Origin: Taxillus chinensis
Lineage: Eukaryota > Streptophyta > Magnoliopsida > Santalales > Loranthaceae
NCBI GenBank assembly: GCA_023512835.1
Contig: CM042091.1
Location: 48,003,284-48,067,283, forward strand
Direction of reading: 5' to 3'
Length of the DNA: 64,000 nucleotides
The translations under genes were made by a program, and so were the position numbers. The notes below the pieces were generated by a model that did not search any database, was not told where the DNA came from, and saw only the letters and a list, made by a program, of their open reading frames with translations. Each line of letters begins with the position of its first letter. The stretch's first letter is position 1. This document shows positions 37,976 through 50,570 of the stretch, piece by piece.

Positions 37976-38260
37976 TTAAATCCCCACCAATACTGAAAAG
38001 TTAGCAGCACTACTAGAACAAAGCGAAAAAGGAATTGATAATGCAAAAATGATGGAGCCGGTGGAATCTCTAAGAACTCCACCGCCATAACCAATACCAA
38101 CGACCATCAATCCATTAATGTTAAGCTTCACATGCCCCTGAGGAGGGGGAATCCACTTAACCCAACTGGCACGATGAAGAACATGAGGGAGCAGAAACTC
38201 AACACCTGTAACTCCAGCTGAGTCACAAAGGGACTCTCGAAGGAATGCCGGAAGGAACAA
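37976..38260 (-). pseudogene. Plant RNase H-like (RVT_3) retroelement fragment
   Basis: On the minus strand a frame of 94 codons has WVKWIPPPQGHVKLNINGL, then GYGGGVLRDSTGSIIFA and AANFSVL. This matches the RNase H-like domain found downstream of reverse transcriptase in plant LINE elements (typical form KWxPPxxGxxKLNxDGa ... GGvlRDxxG ... aExxAL). The catalytic Asp of LNxDG is Asn here and the Glu of the AE motif is Asn, so it would be inactive. No reverse transcriptase is next to it. Confidence 0.7.
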
Positions 38261-39118
38261 AACGATGAACCTGAATCATAATGTCCGAAGCACACATGGG
38301 CACTCCCCCAAAGAAGGCTCAATTACGGACTAAAGCACCAAACAATCTAGTAAAGCACAACTGAAACCAGCTTGAGAGCTCCAAAAAGATTGGTCAAATC
38401 ATGCGGTAAAAAATAGCCGGTATTTTAAACATAAGGAACATCAATGGCAGAACTCATCCATTACTGTGTATGGTACATTTTGCTTTTGTGCATGGATAAT
38501 GATAACCCTCCCTCTCGTTCTTGGTACATTTTGTTTCCATTTATTTAATTTGACACAGTTTTGTGGATAACGATGCTGCCCATACCATTATTGCTGACCA
38601 TTTTACTAATTAAACAAAAAATATCTTAACAAAAAAACAAATTTGTATAAAAAACCTCTTTAACTTCCAAATGATGATTTGCCCTGATCCAGAGCAAGGG
38701 CAGGGACACGAGAAATCCTGATTACTCTAATCCTACACGATATTGATTTGAAACATAATCCACTGCCCTTTCGATAACATTAAGTAAAAGATGCGAAGGC
38801 AAATCACGTTCATTTTTGACTTACAGGGGTTGAGCAAAAGTGAGCAGTTTTTTTCCAGCAGCACTCAGAAAGGACAGTTGAAGGAGTAGAGATTAGAGAA
38901 TGCACATTTCATTACTCCCTGGATTATAGAAATCAGAATATCAACGGAGAACTATCCCCCCAAAGATACAGAATCTCAGAGATCATCCCCTCGCAGTCGC
39001 TCAAAGAACAGCTGTACAAATAAATAATTTTACACGGTAAATCAAGGCAAGCCAGCAGGGGGCCAGGAAATTAAACCTGGCACTTGGTGGGTCTCAAGGG
39101 GCACAACAAAATACATCG
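38261..39118. other. 3' flank of ATG1, no other gene seen
   Basis: AT-rich; the part near 39,000-39,118 is the 3' UTR of the ATG1 gene on the minus strand. No other gene seen. Confidence 0.5.
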
Positions 39119-42100
39119 TCACACTTGAGAAGCGCCATCCTTTGAGACTTTACGAGCTTGCCGTATTAGGATATCTACGTAATTCCGAAGCCTATACCGA
39201 TCTGAATTTGTGAGAGAAAAAGGAGGGTTGAGAATCAGGGACGGTGCTTCCACGAGAAGAAACATTAACAAGCGCACTGCTTTGGAATACAGTGATTCCG
39301 CACTTTCCACAGCACTCATTAGCTCGTCTACCTGCCCAACACATTATAGAACAATTTTTTAATGGGAACTCAGCAAACCATGATACATTTTCTCCAAGTA
39401 TATTCTCATCTTTATGCAATAAATGCCTTCGATTACCTTACAAACTATATTTGTAATTCATATGTGATCATTGTCACGCAAAACTATAATTTAGAGTAAC
39501 TTTCTATTGTCTTATGAACCATGACCAAAAAATATCAAAACCCAAGAAAGCCTTTGGATCTTTTCCTTCAACTTATCATTAGATATATGGCTGTTTATGA
39601 TCAGACTCTAAAGGTGTGCATGTTTCCAGCTGATTTGCTTGCATGTTGGCCTAGACCCCAATGGATTTTGCATTGGGATCAAATTGGACCCACTCGAGAT
39701 TTTGTCATACTCTTGGCCATGTCAAGTGATGTCACCATGGACCGTTTCAGTAATTAATAAAAATTTACTTTTAACAAAATATTATTTAATAATAAAAAGA
39801 ATATTATTATGGAACAATAATATATCCAGTTTACCAAATATATACCAGCAAAAATCAAACATGAAAATGCATGCCAAAGATCGGCCCCAGCAAAGATGCA
39901 AATACTCACAGCCCCATATCTGCCCAAAGTAAGAGCCGACTGAAATATTGTCTCCATCGCATCTGGCATCTCATTACTTCCTGCAATAGTCATATATCAT
40001 CAAGTAGGAGTTAGCAAACACAAACATTTATTCATTGGAGTCATTTATGCAACATTTAAAGACATGTTTAACACGCTGTTACTCAACTGGCATGCAAAAT
40101 TAGCAAGTGAAAAGTTAAGTATCAAGGGATGGCTTTTAAAGTATATCACGCAGATCAAAAACTAACCAATACGCGAAGAAAATTCATACAGAAAGGTAAT
40201 GAAAAATATGTCCCATACCAGGCTCAATAAACTTTGCAAGTTCCTCAGCGCGCCCAACTTGAAGGAGAAATTCCCTCTCAATCTCAGAACAAAGATCCTC
40301 TGGTCTTTGAGCATTGACAGCGTCTATGCATTCTTGCATATCAGAAGCACCCTGTTTGCTCATGCCCCCCTTGAATCTACTAGTCTCTTGAGATGGACTT
40401 CCTTCCATAGCAGAGGCAGCTTGCGTATGACAAATATGCAGTGCTTGCTTCCATATGGCAAGAATCACAAGCTGAATAGAGAATGCTTCTAGTTTCTTAC
40501 CTGCTTCCATCTATTTTTTAAAGCGAGGAAAAAGAAGAGAGGGGGGGGGGGGGTGTCCTTGTCAAAATAGGCCTCATTATAAAGGCATAAAATACTATAC
40601 ATTACAAAGAAGACCAGCCAGATACTGAAAGCAGATACGACACACAGACAAATCAAAATTTGAAGTTATTTCCACAAAAGAAATATTGGCTCACACAAAA
40701 GTCCAGACGGACCATATCCGGTGCTTATTTTATTTTAAGTTTTTGGAATGATGAAAGGCCACCAACTTTACATTTATCTTAGGTCTCAACAATTCATTTA
40801 GTCTTATTGCTACTATTACTATTGGTTCTTTTTGGTGGGGAGGGGGGTAGTTGATTTGTAGGGTAGCACATTTATAACTCATGCATCTCATATTCTCATT
40901 GCCAAAAAAACCAACATTAGCAGTGCAATGTTGGACGCTATAAATGTAATGAAGATTTGGACATCTATTAATTACCTTCTCATTTACCAAGTCCATAATG
41001 TCAGAAGCACACTGCTGCAATGACTTAATCCTTGTCATGCAATGACCTGATGGTTGCTCCAAGGTATCGATCATGTCCATGGAACCTTGTGAGGTCGCAG
41101 AAGGGGGAGAATTTGGACTTTCCACACCACCAATGCAACATGTTTTATCAACTGTTGAACCAACAATCGGCATTGGATCACTTGCTTGGGTATTTTTATT
41201 AAAAGAAGGGGGCAGGCTCTCAGCGATGCACTGCGAGTGATTTGGCTTATAAGCACTTGTGGAAGAAGAAGACATATCCAGTGGAGGTCCAGACACAAAC
41301 ACATATTCCCGATCAATCGACTCCAATGAATCCGCAACAGTTGAAGCTATACAAATGAGGAACAATATTAGCAATGCATGCTTTGATTCAAACTAAACTA
41401 AAAACAGAAACTGATAGCAATGAGAGAAAATTCAGTACCCCTGGATTGAAAGTTTGGTGGTCTACGATCCGTTGATTTTATAGGCTCTTTGAGATTTTCA
41501 TCTGATGATCTATAGCTATCAAGCTTAAGTCCGAAACCTTCACATCTCTGTGGGGAAGAAGCTCCATATTTGGAAGCGAGTTTCATATTGTTTAAAATAT
41601 TAGACGATCTTCTACTATTATTTGAATCAAGAGAGAAACCATAAGTTGACTTTGTAGAGGACTTCCTTCCTAGATTGGATGGACTTCCATCGGGACCACT
41701 GGAATCATCATCTAGAAAGAAAGTCATATAATCATCTTGAGAACTTTCCCGTATGTTCCTCGAACTATTTCTATCTGATGATGCAATACCATCTACTGCT
41801 ACACTTGATCTCTTACTCCTGCAAATCACAGACAATCAACAACCTCGTAGGAATAAAGAGGAAAGTTGTGCAATACACTGAAACTGAATATATTTGCACC
41901 AATTACCTTAAATGTTCAGCAGGTTTTGCTAGAGCAAGGAAAGGATGGTTGAAAAATTCCTCAAATGTTAACCGTTCCACTGTAGATACAAGGATAGGAA
42001 AGGAAAAGAAAAGTAATTAGAGCTTAATTTCTACTGAAAATAGATAAAGAAATTCCATGACTATCTCAATTCATTCATTGGAAAGGCATAATTTCAAAAG

Positions 42101-45100
42101 GAAATAAATCTACACATGTTGAATGTCCAAAAAAATAAACACTTTTCTAATCGAAACAAATAATTCCTACAACATCAATTAAGACCATTGAAAACCTTGA
42201 AGAAACACTGAAAATTACTCAGTCAGAAGTAAGAAATGAAACAGTATTTCTCAACATGGATTCACTGATAAGTGGTTTGCTAATATATTTTAAAACATGA
42301 ATATAAAAATTTCCCATACAAATATTTCCATTCTTTCCTATTGCCATAATAATAAAGCAATCAAAGGTAGGAGGAATTGCACACAATACCTGGGTTACGG
42401 CGTAGCAATTTCTGACATAAATCTCTGCATTCAGCACTTAGATCCCTGTTATCTGGAGGGAAATGCAATTCAGTTGCTTTTATGATGTTCTGGAGTAACT
42501 GTGCATCACATGGGGAAAATTTAGGTTTGAAGGCAGCTATAAAAGTTCATAAAAATAATAATCAAACAGACGTAAAGATTTCCTGCTTGACCTTAAAACC
42601 ATTTTTTTAAGAAAACAAAAAAACAATATTATATATGTAAAATATGCAGCCACTAAATGAAACTACTTTTATAAGATGGGAGATAGTTGCACCTGTATTT
42701 GATTATTTCCAGTAAAAGGGGTTTTCCCATTCACTAGCTGATATAAAATGGCCCCAACACTCCAGAGATCTGCCTGCGTATTGAGCTTATGGTTAGTACA
42801 ATCCCATTTGAGAATACCAAATGCTAATTACAAACAAGGTAAGGAAAAGATCACCTTAGCGTCATATTTCTGAAGTTGCATTATCTCTGGAGCCATGTAC
42901 AGTGGTGAACCACACAAGGTTTCTGCAAGACCTCGTGGTTGCAGTGATCTAGCAAAAAAAGAGTAATATTATCTGAATTTTTATTCAATTAAGTGGTAGA
43001 AATTTATAATTCTTTGTTTATGTAGCTCTTTTACCAGAGAGAATCAATTTTACACCCATATAATATATTAGAAATTCTGAGAATATAATAATGCACTATG
43101 CAATTAAGGTGCACCTTAATTTCAAAAATAATATATTAATAAAAAAATGCAAAAGAAACTAGAGTGTATGCTCGGGTGTCCAACCTATAAAAACCTGTAT
43201 CCAATATTTGTTTAGTTTGGGGAGAAAACTGTACGTGTTCAAAGGAAAGGATAAATGATCAAAACTAGGAAAAATCCAAAACATTTGGTAGGTCATTATA
43301 GAAACTCATGTGGCGCCTAGCTTCAGAATAAACACCAAGATTTAAACCTTGGACATTGGCCAACACCAAGGTCATGCTACTATCACTATGTTTGGCTCTA
43401 ATGGTACCATATAAAATAGTAACATCAGAAAAAAGAATTACAGATGCACAAAAGAAGGTAGAAGTCACTTCAAAATTGTTGGCAAATTCAGGAACAATGA
43501 GAAATCAAGTTATGCTTTCTTTATCAAGCTCGTAAAAATGGTCCAGAAATGTAAAACAAGTTATTTAATATATATATATATATCACAGGCACAACTAATC
43601 ACAATATATTGCCCCGTAGGTCAGATGCCACAGCGCCTTCTCCCCATAAAGGTAACTAAAATTTGCAGCCCGTCTGGTCCCAAGAGATGAACTGATAGGT
43701 CGACATTCATAGACATCAAGAATATAATCACAAAAAGAAAAGTGAAATGTTCAAGTTGTTCATTAAAAAATGTTTAATTAGAAGGACAAGAGAGAGGAAC
43801 AATTATGCTCAAAGCAACTACAAAGGCACCATCTAAAATGAAGTTTGGAGCTAGGGGTGGCAGCAAATGATGATGAAAGTTTTTTACCTTGCAAATCCAA
43901 AATCAGCAATCTTCAATACTGAACTGCTATCATTTGCTGAAAGTAGAAGATTCTGTTCAAGAGTGATAAAAATTATAAATACACATGCATATGACAACTC
44001 ATTCTGTCTATTCATATGAGCGTACATACATGGCTACATTTACCCTACTCTTTGCTTGGAAAAGGCATTCTAAAATCTGGAAATACCATCATAGTTTTTT
44101 AGGAGAAAGAAACTGAAAGCAGTATGCAAAATACTTTTCCATGAAACTCAAAAAATTGCATTAGACTCTCTTCATTTATCATGTTCAAATCATGCATGAT
44201 ATTGACACATATTTGGCCTCAGTCAATTCAATAAATTCAAAGTCAAGTCATGAACAAAGAACATTGATGCAAACAGATGAATCTGAATTGGAATGATATG
44301 AGAAGAAAAAATAAACAAACCTGTGGTTTCAAATCTCGATGTATAAGATTATTATCACGAAGGACTTGTAGACCAGCCGCTGTAACAGTCTTATCAATAT
44401 TAATATGTGAACTAACAAAACACAACAATTTAGAATGAATAAATTAAACAAAAGTTCAGGGCACACCTAACTGCTGCATAAAAAGCTTTGCAGTTGCTTC
44501 AGGAACTTTTCCATGGCGATTAATATACACAGAAAGATCACCCCCTCTACAATATTCCAACACAAGATGTATCCTTCCAGGAACCTATGTAGAATCAATT
44601 TTCAAAAGTCATCACCCCATCCAAGGTTCAAAAATACGGTACGGATTCGAAGTTGCACGGTAAGGCGGGCGCCTTAAGGCAGTTGAAGCGGGCACCTTAA
44701 CCGTCGACAATAATTTCTTTTTAAATATATACAAAACATATAAAATAAAATAAGCAAACTTAGTTTTAAAATAATAGAATCATACTATAAGTATGATTAC
44801 ACTCATTAAAATTCAATAACTTAAATAAATAAGCAATCTAATGTTCTTTTAATAACAAATTACACAACGATAAATTGTATCTACAAGAATAAACAATAAA
44901 TGTAATTAAAATTTAAAATCAAATCAAATTATTTAACTTAATTTACGTTATAGATTAAAATAAATTTGTAAAGAAATAAATTTTATTTAAAATCTAAAGA
45001 AAAAAAATTTATTTAAAATTTAAAGAAATAAAGTTTAAAGGAATAAACTTCAAATTTTAATTTACGTTGACGCCCACAACGACGCATTGGATCGACAACA

Positions 45101-47362
45101 ACGATGCTGGAGCTGGATGACGACGACACTCCTAGGATCGACAAAGCTGGATGAGGCCGCTGGTGGGACGACGACGCTGCTACAATGACCGGACGACGAC
45201 AACGACGAGGACGCTGCTTCGACTCTTCAATGCAAGGCATGGGGCGAGGCAATACGGGATGGCTTAACATTAGGTTAGCAACTTACTGTTTTTTATTTAA
45301 AACGCTTTTGCTTGCGTTGCGGGCGCCTCATGTCTCGTACGAGATGAGACGCCGAAATGGCCCGCCTCAGGCCACCTCAACCATATGAGGCGGTCGGCAG
45401 CTGGTACGGGATTCGAGGTGATGCCTCCAAGCGCTTCGACATCAAGCCCGTATTTTCGAACCGTGACCCCATCAAATAGAGAATTAAAATTCTAAACAAG
45501 TGGGATACTTACATTTTTTTTGAGAGAGAGACTTAATAGTTAACCAAATTAGGTAAATCATATTGCATCATGCTTATTTTTTAAAATCTTGCCCAACAAA
45601 GCACAATAAAAGGAGCTATAATGGATAAGCTACTTAATCCAGACATCTGCATCTAAACATACCCTTTTTAGTATCGGGCAATCCCTATGTGTCTCAGAAG
45701 ATTCATATATTTTCAATCCCAACAAGCCAGTCACGATACTTATTTTTTTTTTTCAGAAGACTTAATATTGGAACAAATTGAGTAAGTCATGTTGCATTTC
45801 GTTTATTTTTTAAAACCTTGCCTAACAAGGCACAATAAAGGGAGTGGGAGTCATAAAGGAGACTTGGGCGTGTCCAGGTGCAATGGAGGATTTCCTAACC
45901 CAGAACTGGGGTTTGGGAAGACCTCCTTTAAAAGGGTTATGTGGGAGGCATTTGTCTACAACGAAATGAAGAAATCTTCTATAACAGATCCTTCCAATTT
46001 GAGCTTCACAGAGATAGCAGTGAATTTCCATCAAATGCCTTAAGTGGTTAAGCCTTTTCCATGGACTTGTACACCAGTATCTACAATGTTGACTTCTATC
46101 AGAATTGGAAGGCAGCAATTGTTTAGTTTTTTGGCTTCTTAATTATGCTTCTCTTTTTTCTTTTTTCATGAGGATTTCTCACCTCATTTGACTTGTATGA
46201 ATTGCTCCTCTTCCTCATTTTATATATATTCTTCTTTTATCCAGGTATGTGTGAGCCTTAAACGATAAGCTGCTTAATTTGGGCAGCAAAAATCATGCAT
46301 AACCCTTTTAGAAGCAGACAATCCCTATCTGCCTCGTAAGAAAAATGATAACACCTTCAGTTCCAAATTTAAGGAAACACCAATCTCTTGGTCTTTTTTA
46401 TTGGGAGACTTAATATTTAAACAAATTGAGTAGTTCAGGTTGCTTAACTTTAACTCTTCCTTCGAAAATATTGCCTCATGAAGCACAATAAAGGGAGCTG
46501 TGAAGAATGAGCTCCATCATCCAAGCAGCTAAAATAATCAATAAACTTTTTAGTATCAGACAAGCCCCATGTGCCTTGCAAGAAAGATAATAACACCTTC
46601 AATCCCAACAAAACAAGTTGAGTCATCTCACAATTTGTGCTTGTTTTTAAAACTCTTGCCTGACAAGTGATGAAGCACAATAAGGAGAACCATGTAAGAC
46701 ACGCTACTGAATCCGAGCAGCTAAAACTATAACATTACCCATTCAGTCTCGACTCTCAAGCAATCCCTGATCGCGAGAAAAAGGCCAAACATGTTCTTAC
46801 ACCAAACTCGCCGCCTAGGAAGGGAATACCTCGAAGAGCATTCAATCTCTGATAAAAGTATAGAATCAAAGGAAACCAAAAGACCCTAAAGTATGTTGCA
46901 CTAAGTTTAACTATGTTGCATGGGCACTCACCTTCACTAAGGCGGTCCTGAGAATTTTATAACTGTCACATAAATAGGGCTACAGGAGACATTAAAATTA
47001 ACGAGTATCCAATACTAAGGACTGAAATGGGAAAAACCTCCACCTGAATCCCCCATTAAACCAACAATGCGGAATTACACGGTATGGACCCAAAAAATTA
47101 GACAACAAACCTCAATGATGTCGTGCAATCGAATGATATTAGGATGGTTAATCTTCTTCAATATGAAGATCTCGGACAAGAGACTCTCCTGCAGCTTCTT
47201 GTTTAGGCGCCCCGTGACGATCTCCTTAATGGCGACCTCCGTGCCGTGGACGCGGTGCCGACCATGCCACACCAGCGAGAAAGAACCCGACCCGATTTGT
47301 CGGCCCACCTGGTACTCCCCCAACACCCTCGTCCTGCTCATCGTACTCGCCGATTGCGCCAT
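39119..47362 (-). CDS. ATG1: Autophagy serine/threonine kinase ATG1
   Basis: Thirteen exons, all GT-AG with closing phases: 47111-47362, 44467-44584, 44321-44379, 43888-43952, 42855-42948, 42693-42773, 42390-42498, 41907-41979, 41439-41818, 40976-41346, 40219-40510, 39910-39980, 39119-39331 (stop TGA). Total 2,178 bp, 725 residues, close to Arabidopsis ATG1a-c. The N-terminal kinase domain shows the Gly loop IGSGSFS (23-29), catalytic Lys46 in [14 protein letters not shown] with Asp139, DFG at 160-162 and the MAPE end of the activation segment (183-186). A Ser-rich linker (exons 9-10) joins it to a C-terminal region with [19 protein letters not shown] and [14 protein letters not shown], which in plants corresponds to the part binding ATG13. 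ATG1 starts autophagosome formation on nutrient stress. Intron 1 holds a transposon and a tandem repeat. Only the exon 11 start at 40510 and the use of the second ATG are less certain. Confidence 0.97.
44622..45465 (-). mobile_element. Non-autonomous hAT element in ATG1 intron 1
   Basis: An 844-bp element with ends CAAGGTTCAAAAATACGG and, inverted at the right, CACGGTTCGAAAATACGGG. It is flanked by a perfect 8-bp duplication ACCCCATC (44614-44621 and 45466-45473), the size made by hAT transposases. Both ends match the 3.6-kb hAT element at 55166-58776: the left end here matches its right end and the right end matches its left end for some 300 bp, so it lies in the opposite orientation. It has no transposase; short ORFs inside are chance frames. 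It sits 35 bp upstream of the 3' splice site of ATG1 intron 1. Confidence 0.92.
45520..46740. repeat. Tandem repeat of about 220 bp in ATG1 intron 1
   Basis: At least three and probably four diverged units start with GACTTAATATT-like words near 45529, 45757 and 46407, and a piece of a fourth near 46617. Each includes GCCTAACAAGGCACAATAA-like sequence followed by GGGAGC, then words like GGCAATCCCTATGTG and TTCAATCCCAACAA. Unit 2 is split by foreign sequence of about 390 bp (about 45845-46240). Confidence 0.8.
45845..46240. other. Insertion within intron tandem repeat
   Basis: A block that interrupts repeat unit 2. It carries an ORF on each strand, one with [17 protein letters not shown], and ends in T-rich sequence reminiscent of a LINE 3' tail. 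Not recognised. Confidence 0.35.
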
Positions 47363-47663
47363 AAAATCACAGAAACAACAGCAGCAGCAACAACAACAAC
47401 AATTCAACGACGAATTCGAGGGGCAGGGCAAGCGAGGCTCGACAATCAAACCCTTCGGAGCTACTAGACTTCGACCGACATCGTCAGTGGAACCGGAATT
47501 TCGGAGGTTTTGAAAATCTCCGACAATGGTCTTCTGGGAGGCGGCGGGCCTGTGTGCGAAAACTACTTCGGTTTGGGTTTGGGTTTTGGTTTTGGTTTTG
47601 GTTTTGGGGATGACTGAATGAATGGATAATTGTGACCGTGCAGATTACCCCATTATGTGATAT

Positions 47664-47694
<31 letters not shown>

Positions 47695-47700
47695 TTATCT
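47363..47700 (-). promoter_or_regulatory. ATG1 5' UTR and proximal promoter with microsatellites
   Basis: Upstream of the start codon at 47360-47362 lies a GTT/GCT trinucleotide tract (47376-47403), then a C-rich stretch and an upstream ATG at 47447-47449 that is in frame with the kinase and would add 29 residues including a run of Cys from TGC/TGT codons. Further upstream are AAACCC/AAAACC repeats (47571-47608) and (GT)n(AT)n (47662-47694). The AAACCC words resemble the plant telo-box core but lack its full form. Confidence 0.55.
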
Positions 47701-48639
47701 ATCATACTTATATTAATTAATTGATTGATTATATATTTATTTATTTTCGTTGGGGAGTTATTAATTAATTGTTAAGGATTGTTGACAGGAAATGACAAGA
47801 GAAGGAGGGTGGCGTGGAAGCGTGCAAGTACAAGAGACCGGGAGAAGGAATCTGGTGGTTCTGCACCCCACGGGCTAATCGTGGGGTCCATTTTGCCTGC
47901 CGCTTTTGCTTTCTTTTATTTTTTCTTCTTCTTCTTTAAAGTTTTATATTTTACTGTGTGAGAAGTGATGATGGAAAACGACCATGCCAACGAAGTGAAG
48001 TGGCAGGAAAACGTCTTGATTACCCACGTTATGTCCATGGACCTTTGATGATGATAACCTCTTCTTCTTCCTCTTTCCCTTTTTTTTTAAAAGAAATGTC
48101 CACGGTCTAATGTACATCGTTACGAAAATTGATAGATTTTGACGTAAAAAAAAATATTAAAAGGATTTTCAAGTCATTTAATAACTTCAATTTTAATATT
48201 ATTTTTTATTTATTTTTATTAAAATAATATTTTTAATTTAATTTAATTTTTTACCACTTTATTATTGTGCATAAAAATATAAATATAATAAATAGATAAA
48301 AAATATTACATAATATAAAAAGTGAATATTAACTTTTTTGAGACAAAAAATAACTATAATATTCTTCAATTGTGAGAAGGAGAATAAAGTGTATACTAAA
48401 ATATTTTTTTTATTTTACTATCTATTTATAGGCAATAAAGAACCTATTAAAAATACTTTAACTGAATTTAAGGTTTTGTTTTATTTGTCTTTTTTATTTT
48501 TATTTTTATTTATTTTTTTAGAAAGCATACAACTATTAATAAATTTGTACAAAAGTGATACAATTATGTACAACAAAAGATAAAAAAATTAATTTGAATG
48601 AGGAAATAAAACAAGTTAAATTTTAATTAAAGAACTATA

Positions 48640-48683
<44 letters not shown>

Positions 48684-48990
48684 CAAAAACTTAAAAAAAC
48701 TAAAAGATCAAAATAACGTAAAGATTGAGTCGGCATTTAAAAAAAACACATGTACAAAGCCACCATAACTTGGGTTTTGAAGTTTGATATCAAATACTTA
48801 TTTTAAGTTTGATATTTTAAACATTAAAGAAGTAACGATGGAAAAGAACCATGCCAACAAAGTGAAATGCTTTGAAACCGTCTTAATTACCCACGTTATA
48901 TCAATGTGATAAGAAATATATGATTATTTTAATTATTAAGGATATTGATATTCCCAAGATCCAAGCTAGATCGAGTGGGTATATGGGCTT
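47701..48990. other. AT-rich intergenic DNA, no gene seen
   Basis: No supported gene. A (TA)n tract lies at about 48640-48680. ORFs here are of strongly biased composition. Confidence 0.45.
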
Positions 48991-50570
48991 GTGTACAGAG
49001 AGGGAGGTGAATTTGTATAGTTAAAACTATTTTCTTGTAGTTTTAAAAGTAATGTAATACTCAGATGTATTTTATAGATGTAATTGGTATTTGTGATGGT
49101 ATATTAGTGTCTCATGCAATATCGGTTAACAGCAAGTATGTATGGGAAGTAAAAGACAGAGACACACGGATTACATGGTTCGATCAATGTGCTATACTCC
49201 ACGTTGGTGAGGGTGAACATATACCGAGTCTAATCCACTATATGCTTTCAGTATAGTAGGGTTTAGCCCTTGTTACAACAGGATTAACTCTCTCTCTTCT
49301 TTTAAATGCAAATACAAAACAGTATTACTTTAATACTCACTCACTGTGAAGAACTGTCTAGCATAATCTGCTCCTGTGCATTCAACTGTTTGCACTGCTT
49401 GACCTTCAACCACTCTTTTGCTGAACTTACACACTGTTCATCAAATATATGAGGAAGAAGAACAAATTAACTCACTATTATCTTGCTTACAATCTTTATC
49501 TCTCTGTATGTATATCAGCGAACTACTCTGCATCTCTCTTATATCGCCGCTTAATACGTTTTTTATCTTCTGTGTTATTCTAACGATATCTTTAAAGTAA
49601 GGCATATCCCTTGCTTTTATAGGTCGGCCTTGGTAAGAAACCCTTCTGCTAGGGTTAAACATGTTTCACCTTTGGATCTTCACCGGTGAAATATGTTACG
49701 CTAGCCTCGGATAACGTCCACGTATTTCCCAACACTTAGCGTGCTCAGAGATGCCGTCCGAGTGATAACTTACTTAAACGCGGTCTTCAGTGCGTTTCAC
49801 ATCTTCGACTAGCCACAGCCTCATAAATACACGTGCCTTGTAGCTTTGTTGGTACTTCACAAGCTACCACCGAGTCTTTATCTACGAATCTTCGAGTCTG
49901 AGTCTTCGAATCTTGAGAACTAACTTCCAATTCTTCTACTCTCTGGCTTCGAAGCTAGGTAGAACCGGTGCTCAACTGACGTCTCACTCTACGAGCCTTC
50001 AGATTCGCATCAGATACACCCACACTCTTCCTTGGCTAATCGTCTGTTCACCTCAATGGGTATACTAATCTTCGATCTTGTGAGCTTCAACCTGCGAACT
50101 TCGACTCTGCAACACTGCTACTCAATACTGGACAGGTTTTCAAGCTTGCAAGTCTTGAGTCTCCGAGACGCTGCTCTACACCTGCAGTCTTTGAATATTC
50201 GACCATGTGGATCTACGAGTCTGTGACCTTGTGTACCTTCAGTGGTGCTTCAAGCCTGCTGGCCTGATGATCTTCGACCCAGTACCTTCGAGTCCGATGA
50301 TCTTCGACCCAGCACCTTTGAGTCATCTGATCTTTAACTCAGTAATCTATGAGTCTTCGACCCAAATCTTCGACATTGATAAGTACAATGTTAGACCCCC
50401 TCTACGAGCTCACTCTAAGAGATCACTCTACGAAGTTATCCAACCCAGTACGGATCTTCAACCCAGTATCTACCCACTTCCGTATAGGATACATATGTTG
50501 ACAACAATGACAACCAATAAGATCATGGAAACAACAAATATATTAGTCTTTTAATTTTTTTTACTTACTC
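48990..50570 (-). mobile_element. LTR-like sequence A
   Basis: Near 49003 the sequence AGAGAGGGAGGTGAAT is the inverted form of the 3' end motif of the LTR at 59373-60786 (ATTCACCCCCCTCTAG). It is followed by GGATTACATGGTTCGATC (about 49168), which parallels GATTTTTACAAGGTTC in LTR-like sequence C. From 49860 to 50480 the DNA consists of degenerate repeats of CGAGTCTTCGA and CTTCGACCCAG words. Together this suggests an LTR on the minus strand with its promoter end to the right. Its outer ends are not defined and no coding region is attached. Confidence 0.5.
49860..50480. repeat. Degenerate repeat array, CGAGTCTTCGA-type
   Basis: Many imperfect copies of words like CGAGTCTT, CTTCGAGTC and GATCTTCGACCCAG, at irregular spacing of about 10-25 bases. 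The clearest part is 50260-50360, where CGAGTCCGATGATCTTCGACC and its variants repeat. Confidence 0.75.

Noticed and set aside
44243..44428. Separate small kinase gene on the minus strand
   Set aside because: The HRDLKPQ motif belongs to exon 3 (44321-44379) of ATG1; the ORF just reads into the introns.
45013..45388. ORFs on both strands in ATG1 intron 1
   Set aside because: They lie inside the non-autonomous hAT element and share sequence with the non-coding left end of the larger hAT element.
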